DNA of 64,000 nucleotides, taken from positions 1 to 64,000 of the forward strand of contig NZ_JAHWYN010000005.1 of assembly GCF_019351435.1 (NCBI RefSeq), written 5' to 3'. Origin of the DNA: Flavobacterium taihuense (GTDB lineage: Bacteria > Bacteroidota > Bacteroidia > Flavobacteriales > Flavobacteriaceae). Positions 27,097 through 37,212 of the stretch are shown in pieces. Both the position numbers and the translations under genes were made by a program. Under the pieces are notes generated by a model. The model searched no databases. It was not told the DNA's origin and saw only the letters and a list, made by a program, of their open reading frames with translations. The stretch's first letter is position 1, and every line of letters begins with the position of its first letter.

Positions 27097-29965
27097 TAAT
27101 ACTCATCAAGTACCCAATTAAATTTTCTTTTTTATTTAATTCTAATTTTTTTCTTAATCGATACCGGGCTAGTTCTACGCCTCCTGTTGATATATTCATA
27201 AATTCGGCAATTTCTTTGGTAGACATATTCATTAATAAATAAGTGGAAAGATCCATTTCTCTGGGTGAAATTGTGGGGTGTTTTTCTTTTAATTTTTTCA
27301 GAAAATCAAAATGTACGTTCTTTAGGTGTTTTTCAAGGTCTTTCCAGCTCTTGTCAGTATGCACTTCTTTGGTAATACTTCTGTTTAATTTAGTGAATTG
27401 TACTTTCGTAGCTTCATCAAATGAATTGCTATTGATATCTTTTAATTTATGGATAATTCCGTTTAATATTTTATTCTTTTTTACTACCTGCAAAGTGTTG
27501 TTTACTAATTCTTTGTCTTTAGAAAGGATTTTTATTTGCAGTTTTTCATTTTCTAATTTTTCAATCTCTTTTTCAAGTTCATATTGTTCCTGTCTAATTT
27601 TAGTTTCTTTTTCTAAATACAACCTTCGTTGTTCAAGTGTTTCAAAATGCTTATTTTTTCTGATTTTTATTTTTATTCGCAATCGGATATAATACACAAA
27701 TACTGCGACTAATAATAGGTAGAACAAGTACGCTAATGAATGTCTGTACCAAGGAGGATAGATTCTGAAGGCAATTGAAGTCTCGTCTGATTCAATTCCT
27801 GAACTGTTTCTCGCTCTTACTTTCATTGTGTAATTACCTTCTTTTAGATTGGTATATTCTTTTATGGAGCTAATAGACCATGCGCTCCAATTTTCTTCAA
27901 AGCCTTCCAGCTGATATGAGAATTCTAGGTTTTCAAGATTTTCATACGAAGGAGAAGAGAATGTAAATTTTACTTGATTTGATGCATAAGGTAATTTATA
28001 CTCCTCATTTATATTCTGACTATTACCCAGATGTATGGTATCTCCCGGAAAGGAAAAACTTCTTATGAGGACTTTTGGTTTAGAAAGAGATCTATTTTCG
28101 ATGGTGGAGTCATAGTGGGCCAGTCCATCAGTTAGTCCGATGAAAGTGTTTTTGGAATCGATTGTGTTTATCGACATGTAATTTGCTACTAGATTTCCGG
28201 TCAAGTTAGATAGCGGAGCTACGACATGTTTGTATTTGTTGCTTCCTGTTTTCATTAATGCTCCCATAGATTCATTAAAGATGTACCAAAGGTTTCCATT
28301 AGTGTCTTGCGTTAATTCCTTTATTTTTGGAATTGTCTTGAATATATGGGTTAAGGCCGGATTTTCTATAAATGTTGATTGAGTTGTAGAGTAGGTGTAA
28401 AATATATTATTGGATTGAAAATAAATTTTGCTATTTATTTTTTGAAGGCTTCCAATACCTAGGTTATCTTCTGAAAAGCGTGAGAATATTTTTATGGACT
28501 TTGCTTTTTTCAAATCATCGCTTATAGTGATTTGATAAATATAGGCATCTTTTTTTAGCCATAAATAACCATTATCTATTTCAAATGAATTTGAAGATTT
28601 ATCGATGCCTTCTATTTTATTCCTGAATTTCATTCCTGAATTAGTTTTTTCAAAAACTGAAAAGCCATTGTAATTTGCGCCAATAAAAAAGCGGGAATGC
28701 CTAGGGATTGCTTTAAATGCAAAGTAGCCTTTAGGGTCTATATTTTTAATCATTTTGCCATCCTGTATAACCAACGCTCCTTTGTTGCTGGCACATATTA
28801 ACTCTCCGCTTATTATTTGTACGTTCCAAGCTTGCGCAGTAGTTCCCTCGACAAGATTAAATGAGCCTTCCTTGAAATCGGTATTCCATGGATGATAAAA
28901 CACGCCTTGATTCGTGGCAACATACAAGTAGCCTTTATATACAACGGAGGAATACACAGTTCCTAAATTATAGCTAAATCCGAAATAGGTTAAAAATGAA
29001 TTTTCGTTTACATAAGCAATACCATTGTCCAGTCCCAACCATAGGTTATTGCTGTTGTCAATAAACGAGCTAAGCACAGTATTGTTTTGAAGCCCTTTAC
29101 TTCGATTTATGTGTTGTATAATATTTCCATTTAAGTCACAAACAATAACTCCATTAAGTACCGTATTTATTACTATGTATTTGTTTTTGTAAAGAATACA
29201 TCCCAGAGAGCCATTTTTTTTGATAAATGTATTGGCTTCGGTATTCCAGGGTACTACTTCATTATTTATAAGTAGAAATAATCCTTTGTCTAAAGTAGCT
29301 GCCAAGGTTGTATTTTTCTGTAATTGAATAATGCCCCAAACCTCGGTATTGTTCAAACTATTAGTTCCGTTAATGTAAACAAGTTTTCCATTTTTGTACT
29401 CCATAATTCCAGAAAAAATGTCCTGAATATACAGCCGTGAATTGGAAATAAATGAAAACTGAAATCTTTTAGGGGCATTTATGATTTTAATTTTATTATT
29501 CTTATAAATAAAGATTCTATTAAAGGATTGAAAAATAACTTCGTCTTTAAAAAGATGTATTTTCCAAATAAAGTCAATAGTATTTATTGTTTTTTTATCT
29601 AATAAATCAGCAATAGAAAAGTATTCAAGCTTCCCTTTTGAATTGGCTTTGAAATAACCAAACTCATTGTAACAACCTACGTATATTTTTCCTGTAGAAT
29701 CTACTTTTAAAGATTTGATTGCATTTGAGTTTTTTGCTTTGTACTTGTTCCATGTTGAGCCATCAAATTGTAAAAGACCATCATTGTTTCCAAAATATAA
29801 ATTTCCATTTTTATCTTGATCAATATTCCAGTTTTGAGTCCCTCCTTTGTACTCAGAGCGACTATAGTTTTTAATATGAGGCAGTCCAATTTTTTTTACC
29901 TGTCCCAAAAAACAGGAAGGTATAGTGATTAAAACAAATAGCGTAAATAGTCTAATTAATTTCAT
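27092..29965 (-). CDS. membrane sensor-regulator: beta-propeller, Y_Y_Y, LuxR-type HTH
   Basis: 957 residues. A signal sequence (about 1-21) leads to a large periplasmic beta-propeller of repeated units (for example QDKNGNLYFGNNDGLLQFDG and DNSNNLWLGLDNGIAYVNE; two-component regulator propeller type, about 40-640). A Y_Y_Y domain follows (about 670-735), then a membrane helix (about 742-762), a long coiled coil (about 770-830), and a C-terminal LuxR-type HTH (about 899-957, SPREMDLSTYLLMNMSTKEIAEFM). It has no histidine kinase or receiver domain, unlike hybrid two-component sensors. It is divergent from susC and should sense a released oligosaccharide in the periplasm and switch on the PUL directly from the membrane. 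This function is inferred from context and domain order. Confidence 0.88.
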   Translation of the reverse strand: MKLIRLFTLFVLITIPSCFLGQVKKIGLPHIKNYSRSEYKGGTQNWNIDQDKNGNLYFGNNDGLLQFDGSTWNKYKAKNSNAIKSLKVDSTGKIYVGCYNEFGYFKANSKGKLEYFSIADLLDKKTINTIDFIWKIHLFKDEVIFQSFNRIFIYKNNKIKIINAPKRFQFSFISNSRLYIQDIFSGIMEYKNGKLVYINGTNSLNNTEVWGIIQLQKNTTLAATLDKGLFLLINNEVVPWNTEANTFIKKNGSLGCILYKNKYIVINTVLNGVIVCDLNGNIIQHINRSKGLQNNTVLSSFIDNSNNLWLGLDNGIAYVNENSFLTYFGFSYNLGTVYSSVVYKGYLYVATNQGVFYHPWNTDFKEGSFNLVEGTTAQAWNVQIISGELICASNKGALVIQDGKMIKNIDPKGYFAFKAIPRHSRFFIGANYNGFSVFEKTNSGMKFRNKIEGIDKSSNSFEIDNGYLWLKKDAYIYQITISDDLKKAKSIKIFSRFSEDNLGIGSLQKINSKIYFQSNNIFYTYSTTQSTFIENPALTHIFKTIPKIKELTQDTNGNLWYIFNESMGALMKTGSNKYKHVVAPLSNLTGNLVANYMSINTIDSKNTFIGLTDGLAHYDSTIENRSLSKPKVLIRSFSFPGDTIHLGNSQNINEEYKLPYASNQVKFTFSSPSYENLENLEFSYQLEGFEENWSAWSISSIKEYTNLKEGNYTMKVRARNSSGIESDETSIAFRIYPPWYRHSLAYLFYLLLVAVFVYYIRLRIKIKIRKNKHFETLEQRRLYLEKETKIRQEQYELEKEIEKLENEKLQIKILSKDKELVNNTLQVVKKNKILNGIIHKLKDINSNSFDEATKVQFTKLNRSITKEVHTDKSWKDLEKHLKNVHFDFLKKLKEKHPTISPREMDLSTYLLMNMSTKEIAEFMNISTGGVELARYRLRKKLELNKKENLIGYLMSIK

Positions 29966-30199
29966 GGATTGTTCTTTATTGATTGTATGTAATTGTGTGT
30001 TTTTTTATAGGGATACACAATTTTTTTTGGTATGCTTTTTTGTTAGTATGCGGGTTTTAAAGCTGAATTTTAGTAGCTCTTGATGTATTTTAAGCTAAAG
30101 TATCTAATTTATCACAATTGTAGTGGTTTTTTTTAATTAATAATTTTTTAAGTAATAATTTTTTGTTTTTAAATTGTTGATAAATAATGTTTTAATTTT

Positions 30200-30294
30200 T
30201 TTTTGATGTGTTTTTGTAATATCACTACAACGTTTTTGATGTGTTTTTGTAGTAGTTTTAAATTATTGATGTAGAATTTTTAGGCTTACTATTG
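30200..30294 (+). promoter_or_regulatory. direct repeats and candidate promoter upstream of susC
   Basis: The 368-base space between the regulator and susC starts is strongly AT-rich. It holds an exact 19-base direct repeat, TTTTTGATGTGTTTTTGTA, at 30200-30218 and 30233-30251 (33-base spacing), and a weaker third unit starting near 30266. ACTACAA (30224-30230) and TTGTAGT (30248-30254) form an inverted pair overlapping the second copy. TTG (30266-30268) and TACTATTG (30287-30294), 18 bases apart, resemble the Bacteroidota promoter with one mismatch, 40 bases before the susC ATG. These look like activator sites followed by a promoter. Confidence 0.5.
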
Positions 30295-30333
30295 CAGTAA
30301 ATAACTAATTAATTAACCAAAATAATCAGAAAA

Positions 30334-33300
30334 ATGAAATTATTAAAAGTATTTATTTTTTGTATTTCGTCAATCTTATTCTCAGTTTATGGGTATGCAC
30401 AGGAAGCTTCCATAAATGGAAAAGTAGTTGATGAAAAAGGTTTGCCAATTCCAGGGGCAACCATAGTATTAAAAGGAACATCATCATCAGTGGCGACAGA
30501 CTTTGATGGTAAGTTTCAAATTAAAGCTCCAAAAGATGGAATTTTAGCGATCAGTTTTATGGGGTATAAAACGGTTCAAATGCCTATTAACGGTCAAACA
30601 GATTTACAGGTAAAAATGTATTCTGCAACACAAGACTTAAATGAGGTTGTAGTCGTAGGGTATGGTACTCAAAAAAGGTCTAATGTAACAGGTTCCATAT
30701 CTAGTCTTAAGGCAAAAGCTCTGACAGATAATCCAAACACTGGTATTGGACAAGTTTTGCAAGGAAGGGTTTCGGGTGTTACAGTTATTGCTAATTCTGG
30801 AGAACCAGGAGCTGCATCAACAATTAGAGTTAGGGGTATAACTACTTTTAATAGTGACAAAGGAGGAAATAATCCTCTTTGGGTTGTTGATGGTGTCATT
30901 GTTGATAATGGTGGTATTGGTTCAATCAATCAATCGGATATTGAATCTCTTGAGGTTCTTAAAGATGCAGCTTCATTGGCTATCTATGGTTCTCGTTCTG
31001 CTTCAGGAGTTGTTTTGATAACAACAAAGAAAGGAAAGCAAGGTAAAATTAATGTTGCTTATACTGGTTTTGCAGGTTCTTTTTCTCCAGCAAAAAAATT
31101 AGACTTATTGAATGCAACTCAATATGCAACAATTATGAATGAGAAATCTGTTGCCGGAGGTGGAGGTTTAATTTATCCAAACCCGGCTGCTTTGGGAACG
31201 GGAACAGATTGGCAATCTACTATTTTCAATAAAGGTTCTATTCGTACTTCTCATGAGATCAGTTTTAGTGGGGGAAATGAGGTTTCGAGCTTTTACAGTT
31301 CTATTGGTTATCAAGATCAAGAAGGAATTGTTGCAACGGATATTTCGAATTACAAAAAATTGAATATGCGCTTGAACTCTACTCATAAAATATCAAAAAT
31401 CTTTACAATTGGGGAATCTGTTGGCTATGCCCATGATAAATCTCAAGGAATTGGTAATACAAATAGTGAGTTTGGAGGGCCATTGAGTTCTGCTATCAAT
31501 TTGGATCCAACGACTCCAACAGTAGTTACAGATCCAACAGTTGCTAATACTTCACCCTATAGTACTAATCTAGTGGTAAGAGATGCAAACGGAAACCCTT
31601 ATGGAATTTCAAGCGTAGTGGGTCAGGAAATAACAAACCCATTAGCTTATATCCAAACTAGATTAGGAAACTATAGATGGTCTGATAATTTATTGGGGAA
31701 TGCCTACTTGCAAATTAAACCTATTAATGATTTGGTTTTTAAGGCTTCATTTGGTGGCAAGTTGTCTACTTGGGGAGAAGAAACTTTTACTCCAAAAGCG
31801 TTCCTAAACTCTAATAATAACGTTACAGAGAATAGTTTATATCGTACAAATAATAGAAGTTTTGGTTGGAATGTGGAAAACACACTTACTTATACAAAAC
31901 AATTGGGAGAACATAATTTTGTTGCATTGTTAGGACAAGGTGTATATGAAGACAATAATAACATCGGTACTACTGTAACTTATCAAGGATTGCCAGTGAA
32001 CAATTTTCAAGATGCATCTTTTAACTGGGATATTCCAGCTAGTAAAAAAACGGGATCTGCTTATTCAAATGATCCTCATCGTGTAGTTTCTTATTTTGCC
32101 CGTTTGAATTATAATTATAAAGAAAAATATTTGCTTACGGGGGTAATTCGTCGTGATGGTTCTACCAATTTTGGGGGAAATAACAAGTATGGTAATTTTC
32201 CTTCTGTATCTGGAGGTTGGGTAGTTTCTAAAGAAGGATTTTGGAAAGAGAATTCAATTGTTAATATCTTCAAACTACGTGCAAATTATGGGATAAATGG
32301 TAGTGATGCTATTGAATCAAATAGATATGAATCTAATATTATTGGAGGGAGTAATTATTACATGGGTAATCCAGGCAGCATTGTTTCTGGTTATGGTCCA
32401 GATTCACCAGCCAATCCTGACTTGAAATGGGAATCGACAGCCTCTGCCGATATAGGATTTGATGCTACAATGTTTAATGATTTTAATCTGAGCCTTAGTC
32501 TTTATAATAAAAAAACTACTGATATATTGCAAGTAGTTGAGATTCCAGGTTATGTAGGAGCAATAAAAAACCCTGTTGGGAATGTTGCTGATATGGTAAA
32601 CAAAGGGATTGAATTTGAATTGGGATACCATCATAAATTTGGAGAGTTAAATTTTTCGGCAAATGGGAACATATCCTATCTTGAAAATAAAGTAACTTTC
32701 CTAGGTAATGGAAAAGCTTTTATATCAAATGGAACTGCTACTTTTCAATCAATGGGTGATATTACAAGAACTGCTGTAGGGCAATCTTATAATTCATTCT
32801 ATGGCTATCAAACAGCTGGAATTTTCCAGACACAGGAAGAAGTAAATGCTTACACAGGTTCGGCTGGAACACCAATTCAACCAGGAGCTAAACCAGGGGA
32901 TTTCCGTTGGGTAGATAATAATCATGATGGAAAAATAAATGATGACGATAAAACTTTCCTTGGAAATTCCTTGCCAGCTTATAATTATGGTTTAACACTT
33001 AATCTAGATTATAAAGGGTTTGATTTTCAAGTATTTTTCCAAGGAGCTTCAAAATACAAAATCTTTCAAGGACTTCGTCGTTTGGATGTAGGAAATGCAA
33101 ATTATCAAACAGATGCGCTAGGGCGTTGGACAGGAGAAGGAACATCTAATGATTATCCTCGATTAACTATCAGTGATACTAATGGAAATTTTGAAAAATC
33201 TTCTGATTTCTATTTGGAAAATGGTGATTATGTGCGTCTAAAATTAATGACTTTAGGGTATTCATTGCCACAAAATGCGATTAGTAAAATTGGAGCTACA

Positions 33301-33453
33301 AAAATAAGAATGTATGTTACGGGTCAAAACTTATTGACTTTTACGAAATACACGGGATATGATCCAGAAATTGGTGGTGATATTTCAGGTGTTGATAAAG
33401 GACTTTATCCTCAAGCTAAAGGTTTCATCTTTGGTGCTAATTTACAGTTTTAA
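30334..33453 (+). CDS. SusC-family TonB-dependent transporter (beta-glucan PUL)
   Basis: 1039 residues. A signal peptide (about 1-23), a carboxypeptidase-regulatory-like domain (about 26-105, INGKVVDEKGLPIPGATIVLKG), the TonB-box region with VVVGYGTQKRSNVTGS, a plug domain (about 115-225), and a long outer-membrane barrel ending in an aromatic C-terminus (GANLQF). It would import glucan oligosaccharides into the periplasm using the TonB/ExbBD motor. The partner susD starts 14 bases downstream, and the gene heads the PUL transcript. Confidence 0.96.
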   Translation: MKLLKVFIFCISSILFSVYGYAQEASINGKVVDEKGLPIPGATIVLKGTSSSVATDFDGKFQIKAPKDGILAISFMGYKTVQMPINGQTDLQVKMYSATQDLNEVVVVGYGTQKRSNVTGSISSLKAKALTDNPNTGIGQVLQGRVSGVTVIANSGEPGAASTIRVRGITTFNSDKGGNNPLWVVDGVIVDNGGIGSINQSDIESLEVLKDAASLAIYGSRSASGVVLITTKKGKQGKINVAYTGFAGSFSPAKKLDLLNATQYATIMNEKSVAGGGGLIYPNPAALGTGTDWQSTIFNKGSIRTSHEISFSGGNEVSSFYSSIGYQDQEGIVATDISNYKKLNMRLNSTHKISKIFTIGESVGYAHDKSQGIGNTNSEFGGPLSSAINLDPTTPTVVTDPTVANTSPYSTNLVVRDANGNPYGISSVVGQEITNPLAYIQTRLGNYRWSDNLLGNAYLQIKPINDLVFKASFGGKLSTWGEETFTPKAFLNSNNNVTENSLYRTNNRSFGWNVENTLTYTKQLGEHNFVALLGQGVYEDNNNIGTTVTYQGLPVNNFQDASFNWDIPASKKTGSAYSNDPHRVVSYFARLNYNYKEKYLLTGVIRRDGSTNFGGNNKYGNFPSVSGGWVVSKEGFWKENSIVNIFKLRANYGINGSDAIESNRYESNIIGGSNYYMGNPGSIVSGYGPDSPANPDLKWESTASADIGFDATMFNDFNLSLSLYNKKTTDILQVVEIPGYVGAIKNPVGNVADMVNKGIEFELGYHHKFGELNFSANGNISYLENKVTFLGNGKAFISNGTATFQSMGDITRTAVGQSYNSFYGYQTAGIFQTQEEVNAYTGSAGTPIQPGAKPGDFRWVDNNHDGKINDDDKTFLGNSLPAYNYGLTLNLDYKGFDFQVFFQGASKYKIFQGLRRLDVGNANYQTDALGRWTGEGTSNDYPRLTISDTNGNFEKSSDFYLENGDYVRLKLMTLGYSLPQNAISKIGATKIRMYVTGQNLLTFTKYTGYDPEIGGDISGVDKGLYPQAKGFIFGANLQF

Positions 33454-33467
33454 TAAAAAATATAATT

Positions 33468-34991
33468 ATGAAAATAAATAGAAATAAGTATATATTAATT
33501 GCTACTGCAATTGTACTTACAATGGTTTCCTGTTCCGAAGACTTTTTGAATGTAGACAAATCAGGGAGTGTATCTGTTGATGATTACTATAAAACTCCAG
33601 AGGATGCTTATGCAGCTCTTGTTAGTGCGTATGATCCTATCAGAAAAAATTCTGGAGGTTTTGAAAATTATATAACGATGTTGAATGCAGGTTCTGATGA
33701 TCATTATGCAGGAGGTGGATCAGCAACAGATGGTGCTGGAATACAAGCTTTCTCAAAATATACTTTAGATGCAAACAATATTCCAGGTAGTTTTTGGAGT
33801 GTTCCTTACCAAGGGGTCTTTAATGCTAATATCTTATTAGTAAAATTACCGGATATTCCACTGGATGAAGCTACAAAAACGAGATACATTGCGGAATTGA
33901 AAGGACTGCGTGCGTATTATTATTTTGATTTAGTAAGAATGTTTGGGAATGTACCATTGATATTAACTCCTATTACTACTTCAGAAGTATATACAGTAAC
34001 TCAGGCGGCTCCTTCAGAGGTTTATGCTCAAATCGAAAAAGATTTAACTGAGGCAATTCCAAATTTGCCAATAACAATAACTTCTAAAGAGTCTGGTCGT
34101 TTGTCAAAAGGTGCTGCAACAGCTTTGTTGGGTAAGGTGTATTTGTATGAGAAAAAAAATGCTGAAGCTGCTGCACAATTGGCATTAGTTAACGGACCTA
34201 CACCAGGGGCAACAAGTCCTTATGGTTATAAATTATTGTCAAAATTCAGTGATTTATGGGTTGTAAGTAACAAATTTAATTCAGAGTCTATACTAGAAAT
34301 TTCACATACAAGTGAAGGAAATTCGGATTGGGGATTTTGGGGATCTGGAAGAGATGAAGGGAATACTGTGAATGTAATGGTAGGGCCTAGAGGATATAAC
34401 AGAATGACAGGAGCACCAGATTTACCTTCTGGATGGAGTTTTAATCCAGTTACGGTCGATTTGTATAATTTTATTAAAACAGACCCTCGTTTTAACGCTA
34501 CTGTTTTTGATGTACTACCTTATGAGGCTGAAGCTCAGGCGCAAGACCCTCCAACTCATGCTTACATTGCAGGATATCAGGATACAGGTTATTTTCTAAA
34601 TAAATTTTTACCAAGACAGGCAGATGTAACAACAGGTACTGGAGCTCAGCCTTTAAATTATAAGCAAGACACTTATGCAATTCGTTTGGCTGATACTTAC
34701 TTGTTGGAGGCAGAAGCTCTGGGTGGAACTGGAGCTAGAGCTCAAGCACTTTTAGATGCAGTAAGAACTAGAGTAGGATTGCCGTCTGTGCCTGTTTCAC
34801 AAACAGCAATTATGAATGAAAGAAGATTGGAATTAGCAGGTGAGGGTCACCGTTGGTATGATTTGGTAAGAACTGGTAAAGCGGCTTCAGTACTTGCTAG
34901 TAGAGGATTTATTGCTGGAAAAAATGAAATTTTCCCAATTCCTTTTGGTGAATTAAAAAATACAAAATTGGTTCAAAATCCTAATTATTAA
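33468..34991 (+). CDS. SusD-family glycan-binding lipoprotein
   Basis: 507 residues. A lipoprotein signal with Cys22 (VLTMVSCSEDFLNVD) and the SusD/RagB tetratricopeptide-type helical fold: TRYIAELKGLRAYYYFDLVRMFGNVPL near residue 140 and the C-terminal NERRLELAGEGHRWYDLVRTGKA are family marks. It sits as a lid on the SusC barrel at the cell surface and captures oligosaccharides. It directly follows susC. Confidence 0.96.
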   Translation: MKINRNKYILIATAIVLTMVSCSEDFLNVDKSGSVSVDDYYKTPEDAYAALVSAYDPIRKNSGGFENYITMLNAGSDDHYAGGGSATDGAGIQAFSKYTLDANNIPGSFWSVPYQGVFNANILLVKLPDIPLDEATKTRYIAELKGLRAYYYFDLVRMFGNVPLILTPITTSEVYTVTQAAPSEVYAQIEKDLTEAIPNLPITITSKESGRLSKGAATALLGKVYLYEKKNAEAAAQLALVNGPTPGATSPYGYKLLSKFSDLWVVSNKFNSESILEISHTSEGNSDWGFWGSGRDEGNTVNVMVGPRGYNRMTGAPDLPSGWSFNPVTVDLYNFIKTDPRFNATVFDVLPYEAEAQAQDPPTHAYIAGYQDTGYFLNKFLPRQADVTTGTGAQPLNYKQDTYAIRLADTYLLEAEALGGTGARAQALLDAVRTRVGLPSVPVSQTAIMNERRLELAGEGHRWYDLVRTGKAASVLASRGFIAGKNEIFPIPFGELKNTKLVQNPNY

Positions 34992-35012
34992 TATTTAAAA
35001 AAAAAACATATT

Positions 35013-35882
35013 ATGAATATAAAAATAGTTTTAAATAGATGTATTTATTTAATGTTGGCTATTATAACATTAAGTTCATTAGGAAGTTGTCAATCTGAAG
35101 ATATCGTAGATAATGGATTGTCGGATGAAAATATAGATCCTGCATTTACAATACAACCTGTAGATGGTTCAGCTAATAGATTTACATTGGTTGCTCAAAC
35201 AAAAGATGCATTGGGTTCAAAATGGGATTTAGGTGATGGTGCAGGAATGTATATTGGTAAAATGACTGAAAGCATTTTTCTTCCTGATGTGGGTACTTAT
35301 GTCATTACTCATGGTGCTATTGGAAGAGGGGGTATCGTTAATACTACTACTCAAAATATTGTTATAGCTACACCAGATCCAGTGGCTGGTAATCTTCTTA
35401 AAGGTGGTAAACTAGCAGATGCAGCAGATTGGGAACAATGGACAATAGCAAATCCTGCTTCGAATGCCAGTCTAGTTTTTGCAAATGGATATGCTCTCTT
35501 AACTGCAAGTGGATGGGCTGGACAAGGAATGTATCAGGCTGTTAATGTTATAGCAGGTAAAAAATACATGATTGATATGGTTACTTCATCTACAACAGGC
35601 TGCAGTAATACTTGGTTTGAAGTGTATTGTGGCTACTCAGTTCCGGTACCAGGAACAGATTATTCCGAAGGCGGGAAATTGAGAGCCTTAAGTACTTGGG
35701 ATGGTTGTGCAACAGCTCCTTTTTCTGGTAAGATTTCAGTTGTTGGTTGTAAACCAGAAAATAATTTAGGAATATTCACCGCTACAAAAACAGGCGTTGC
35801 TTATTTAGTAATCCGAGGTGGAGGAGAAGACATGAAGGCTGGTATCAAAATTCAAAATATAGAAATGAGACCATCATTGTAA
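35013..35882 (+). CDS. surface glycan-binding lipoprotein (SusE-position, PKD-like)
   Basis: 289 residues, lipoprotein signal with Cys26 (LSSLGSCQSEDI). A PKD/Ig-like domain (about 40-115; SKWDLGDGAGMYIGKMTESIFLPDVGTYVITHGA) is followed by a jelly-roll-like domain (about 125-289) with conserved Trp and Cys residues that looks like a carbohydrate-binding module. It stands in the usual position of SusE/SusF-like surface glycan-binding proteins, 21 bases after susD. It likely holds the polymer near the SusCD importer. Ligand inferred from neighbours. Confidence 0.75.
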   Translation: MNIKIVLNRCIYLMLAIITLSSLGSCQSEDIVDNGLSDENIDPAFTIQPVDGSANRFTLVAQTKDALGSKWDLGDGAGMYIGKMTESIFLPDVGTYVITHGAIGRGGIVNTTTQNIVIATPDPVAGNLLKGGKLADAADWEQWTIANPASNASLVFANGYALLTASGWAGQGMYQAVNVIAGKKYMIDMVTSSTTGCSNTWFEVYCGYSVPVPGTDYSEGGKLRALSTWDGCATAPFSGKISVVGCKPENNLGIFTATKTGVAYLVIRGGGEDMKAGIKIQNIEMRPSL

Positions 35883-35936
35883 ATGATGTCCTCATGAAAA
35901 AATAAGTTAAGCTTAAGTTAGGTTTGAGTTGGTAGA

Positions 35937-35972
35937 ATGGCCCATTCTCTATTGATTATGGGCTATTTTTTA
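35937..35972 (+). terminator. hairpin terminator after susC-susD-lipoprotein
   Basis: GGCCCAT (35939-35945) pairs with ATGGGCT (35958-35964), including one G-T pair, and T-rich sequence follows. It separates the three import genes from the downstream enzyme genes, and could lower read-through into them. Confidence 0.65.
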
Positions 35973-36010
35973 AAAAATGACACAATAAGTTTGTATTTAA
36001 AAAAACATAA

Positions 36011-37075
36011 ATGAAAAAATATCTCTCCAGAATTAATTTATTGATTGTACTGAATTACTTTTTTTTAATTTCCTGTAGTGGGTCAAATTCAGAAGAGTCT
36101 GTCGTAAATCAATCACCTACAAATCTAAAAGTTTCTTCTGAAATAGTTGGTACAGATGCACAAAATCCAAATGGAGACGGAAGCGGTGTTGTGAATTTTA
36201 AACTGTCGGCTACTAACGCAACATCCTATAAAATAGTCCTTGGCAATGGAGAAACAAAGGAAGTGACAAATGGAAGCTTTTCTTATACCTATAATGCATC
36301 GGGTACTAATACTTATGTGTTATATGTGTCTGCTTATAATGCGGGACAATTTGTTAGCAAAACACTCTCCATAACAGTTTTTGTTGGTTCAAAATTAGTA
36401 TGGTCTGATGAATTTAATGCAGATGGTGCCCCAGATGCTTCCAAATGGACTTTCCAAATTTGGGATCCTGGGAATGTTAACAACGAACTTCAATCGTACA
36501 CCAATCGTCCTGAAAACACAATTGTTCAAGGAGGTGTTTTGAAAATAAAAGCCATCAGAGAAAAATACGGAAAAGGTGATTTTACTTCTGGCAGATTAGA
36601 ATCTAATGGAAAATTCGATTTTACTTATGGCAAAGTTGTAATCAGAGCAAAACTGCCTACTGGAGTTGGGACTTGGCCTGCAGTCTGGATGCTGGGCAGT
36701 AATATTGGTAGTGTTGGATGGCCCGCATGTGGAGAAATAGATATTTTAGAATCTGTTGGAAAGGAGCCGAATGTAAATCATTCATCATTGCATTCTCCTG
36801 GACGTTCAGGAAATACTCCGGATACAGGAATAATAAACGTGCCGAATGACAATACCGAATTTCATATTTATACTGCAGAATGGACAGCAAGTTATATAAA
36901 GTTTTCTGTGGATGACAAGCCATTTTACACTTTTATAAATTCAGATAAATTCCCATTCAATAAAAACTTTTACTTAATTGTAAATTTAGCAATGGGAGGT
37001 AGTTGGGGAGGGCCTGTAGATCCAAATTTCACTTCCTCTACTTTGGAGGTAGACTATATTAGAGTATATAATTAG
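36011..37075 (+). CDS. GH16 beta-glucanase (laminarinase-type), lipoprotein
   Basis: 354 residues. Lipoprotein signal with Cys22, a PKD-like domain (about 35-125), then a GH16 jelly roll (about 128-354). The catalytic motif GEIDILES gives E242, D244 and E247 (ExDxxE form of laminarinases). LVWSDEFNADGAPDASKW at the domain start and WPAVWMLG before the catalytic site are typical. It would cut internal beta-1,3 bonds of laminarin or similar glucans at the cell surface, making oligosaccharides for SusCD. The gene lies after a terminator-like hairpin and may have its own promoter. Confidence 0.92.
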   Translation: MKKYLSRINLLIVLNYFFLISCSGSNSEESVVNQSPTNLKVSSEIVGTDAQNPNGDGSGVVNFKLSATNATSYKIVLGNGETKEVTNGSFSYTYNASGTNTYVLYVSAYNAGQFVSKTLSITVFVGSKLVWSDEFNADGAPDASKWTFQIWDPGNVNNELQSYTNRPENTIVQGGVLKIKAIREKYGKGDFTSGRLESNGKFDFTYGKVVIRAKLPTGVGTWPAVWMLGSNIGSVGWPACGEIDILESVGKEPNVNHSSLHSPGRSGNTPDTGIINVPNDNTEFHIYTAEWTASYIKFSVDDKPFYTFINSDKFPFNKNFYLIVNLAMGGSWGGPVDPNFTSSTLEVDYIRVYN

Positions 37076-37212
37076 AATCGTTTTGTTTAAGTTAAGTGGT
37101 TTGGTCTTCATTAGCAGCTTCTGCTTTTTTTAAGTTGGGTAGAAGCTCTAGTGAAGAATTATCTTAGTACATTTATCGTAAGACTAACGAAAACTAATCA
37201 AAAAAAGAACAC

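Noticed and set aside
37076..37212. AGCAG/CTGCT hairpin with T-run near 37110 as a terminator after GH16
   Set aside because: The stem has only 5 bp; it is mentioned with the next gene but not listed as a feature.
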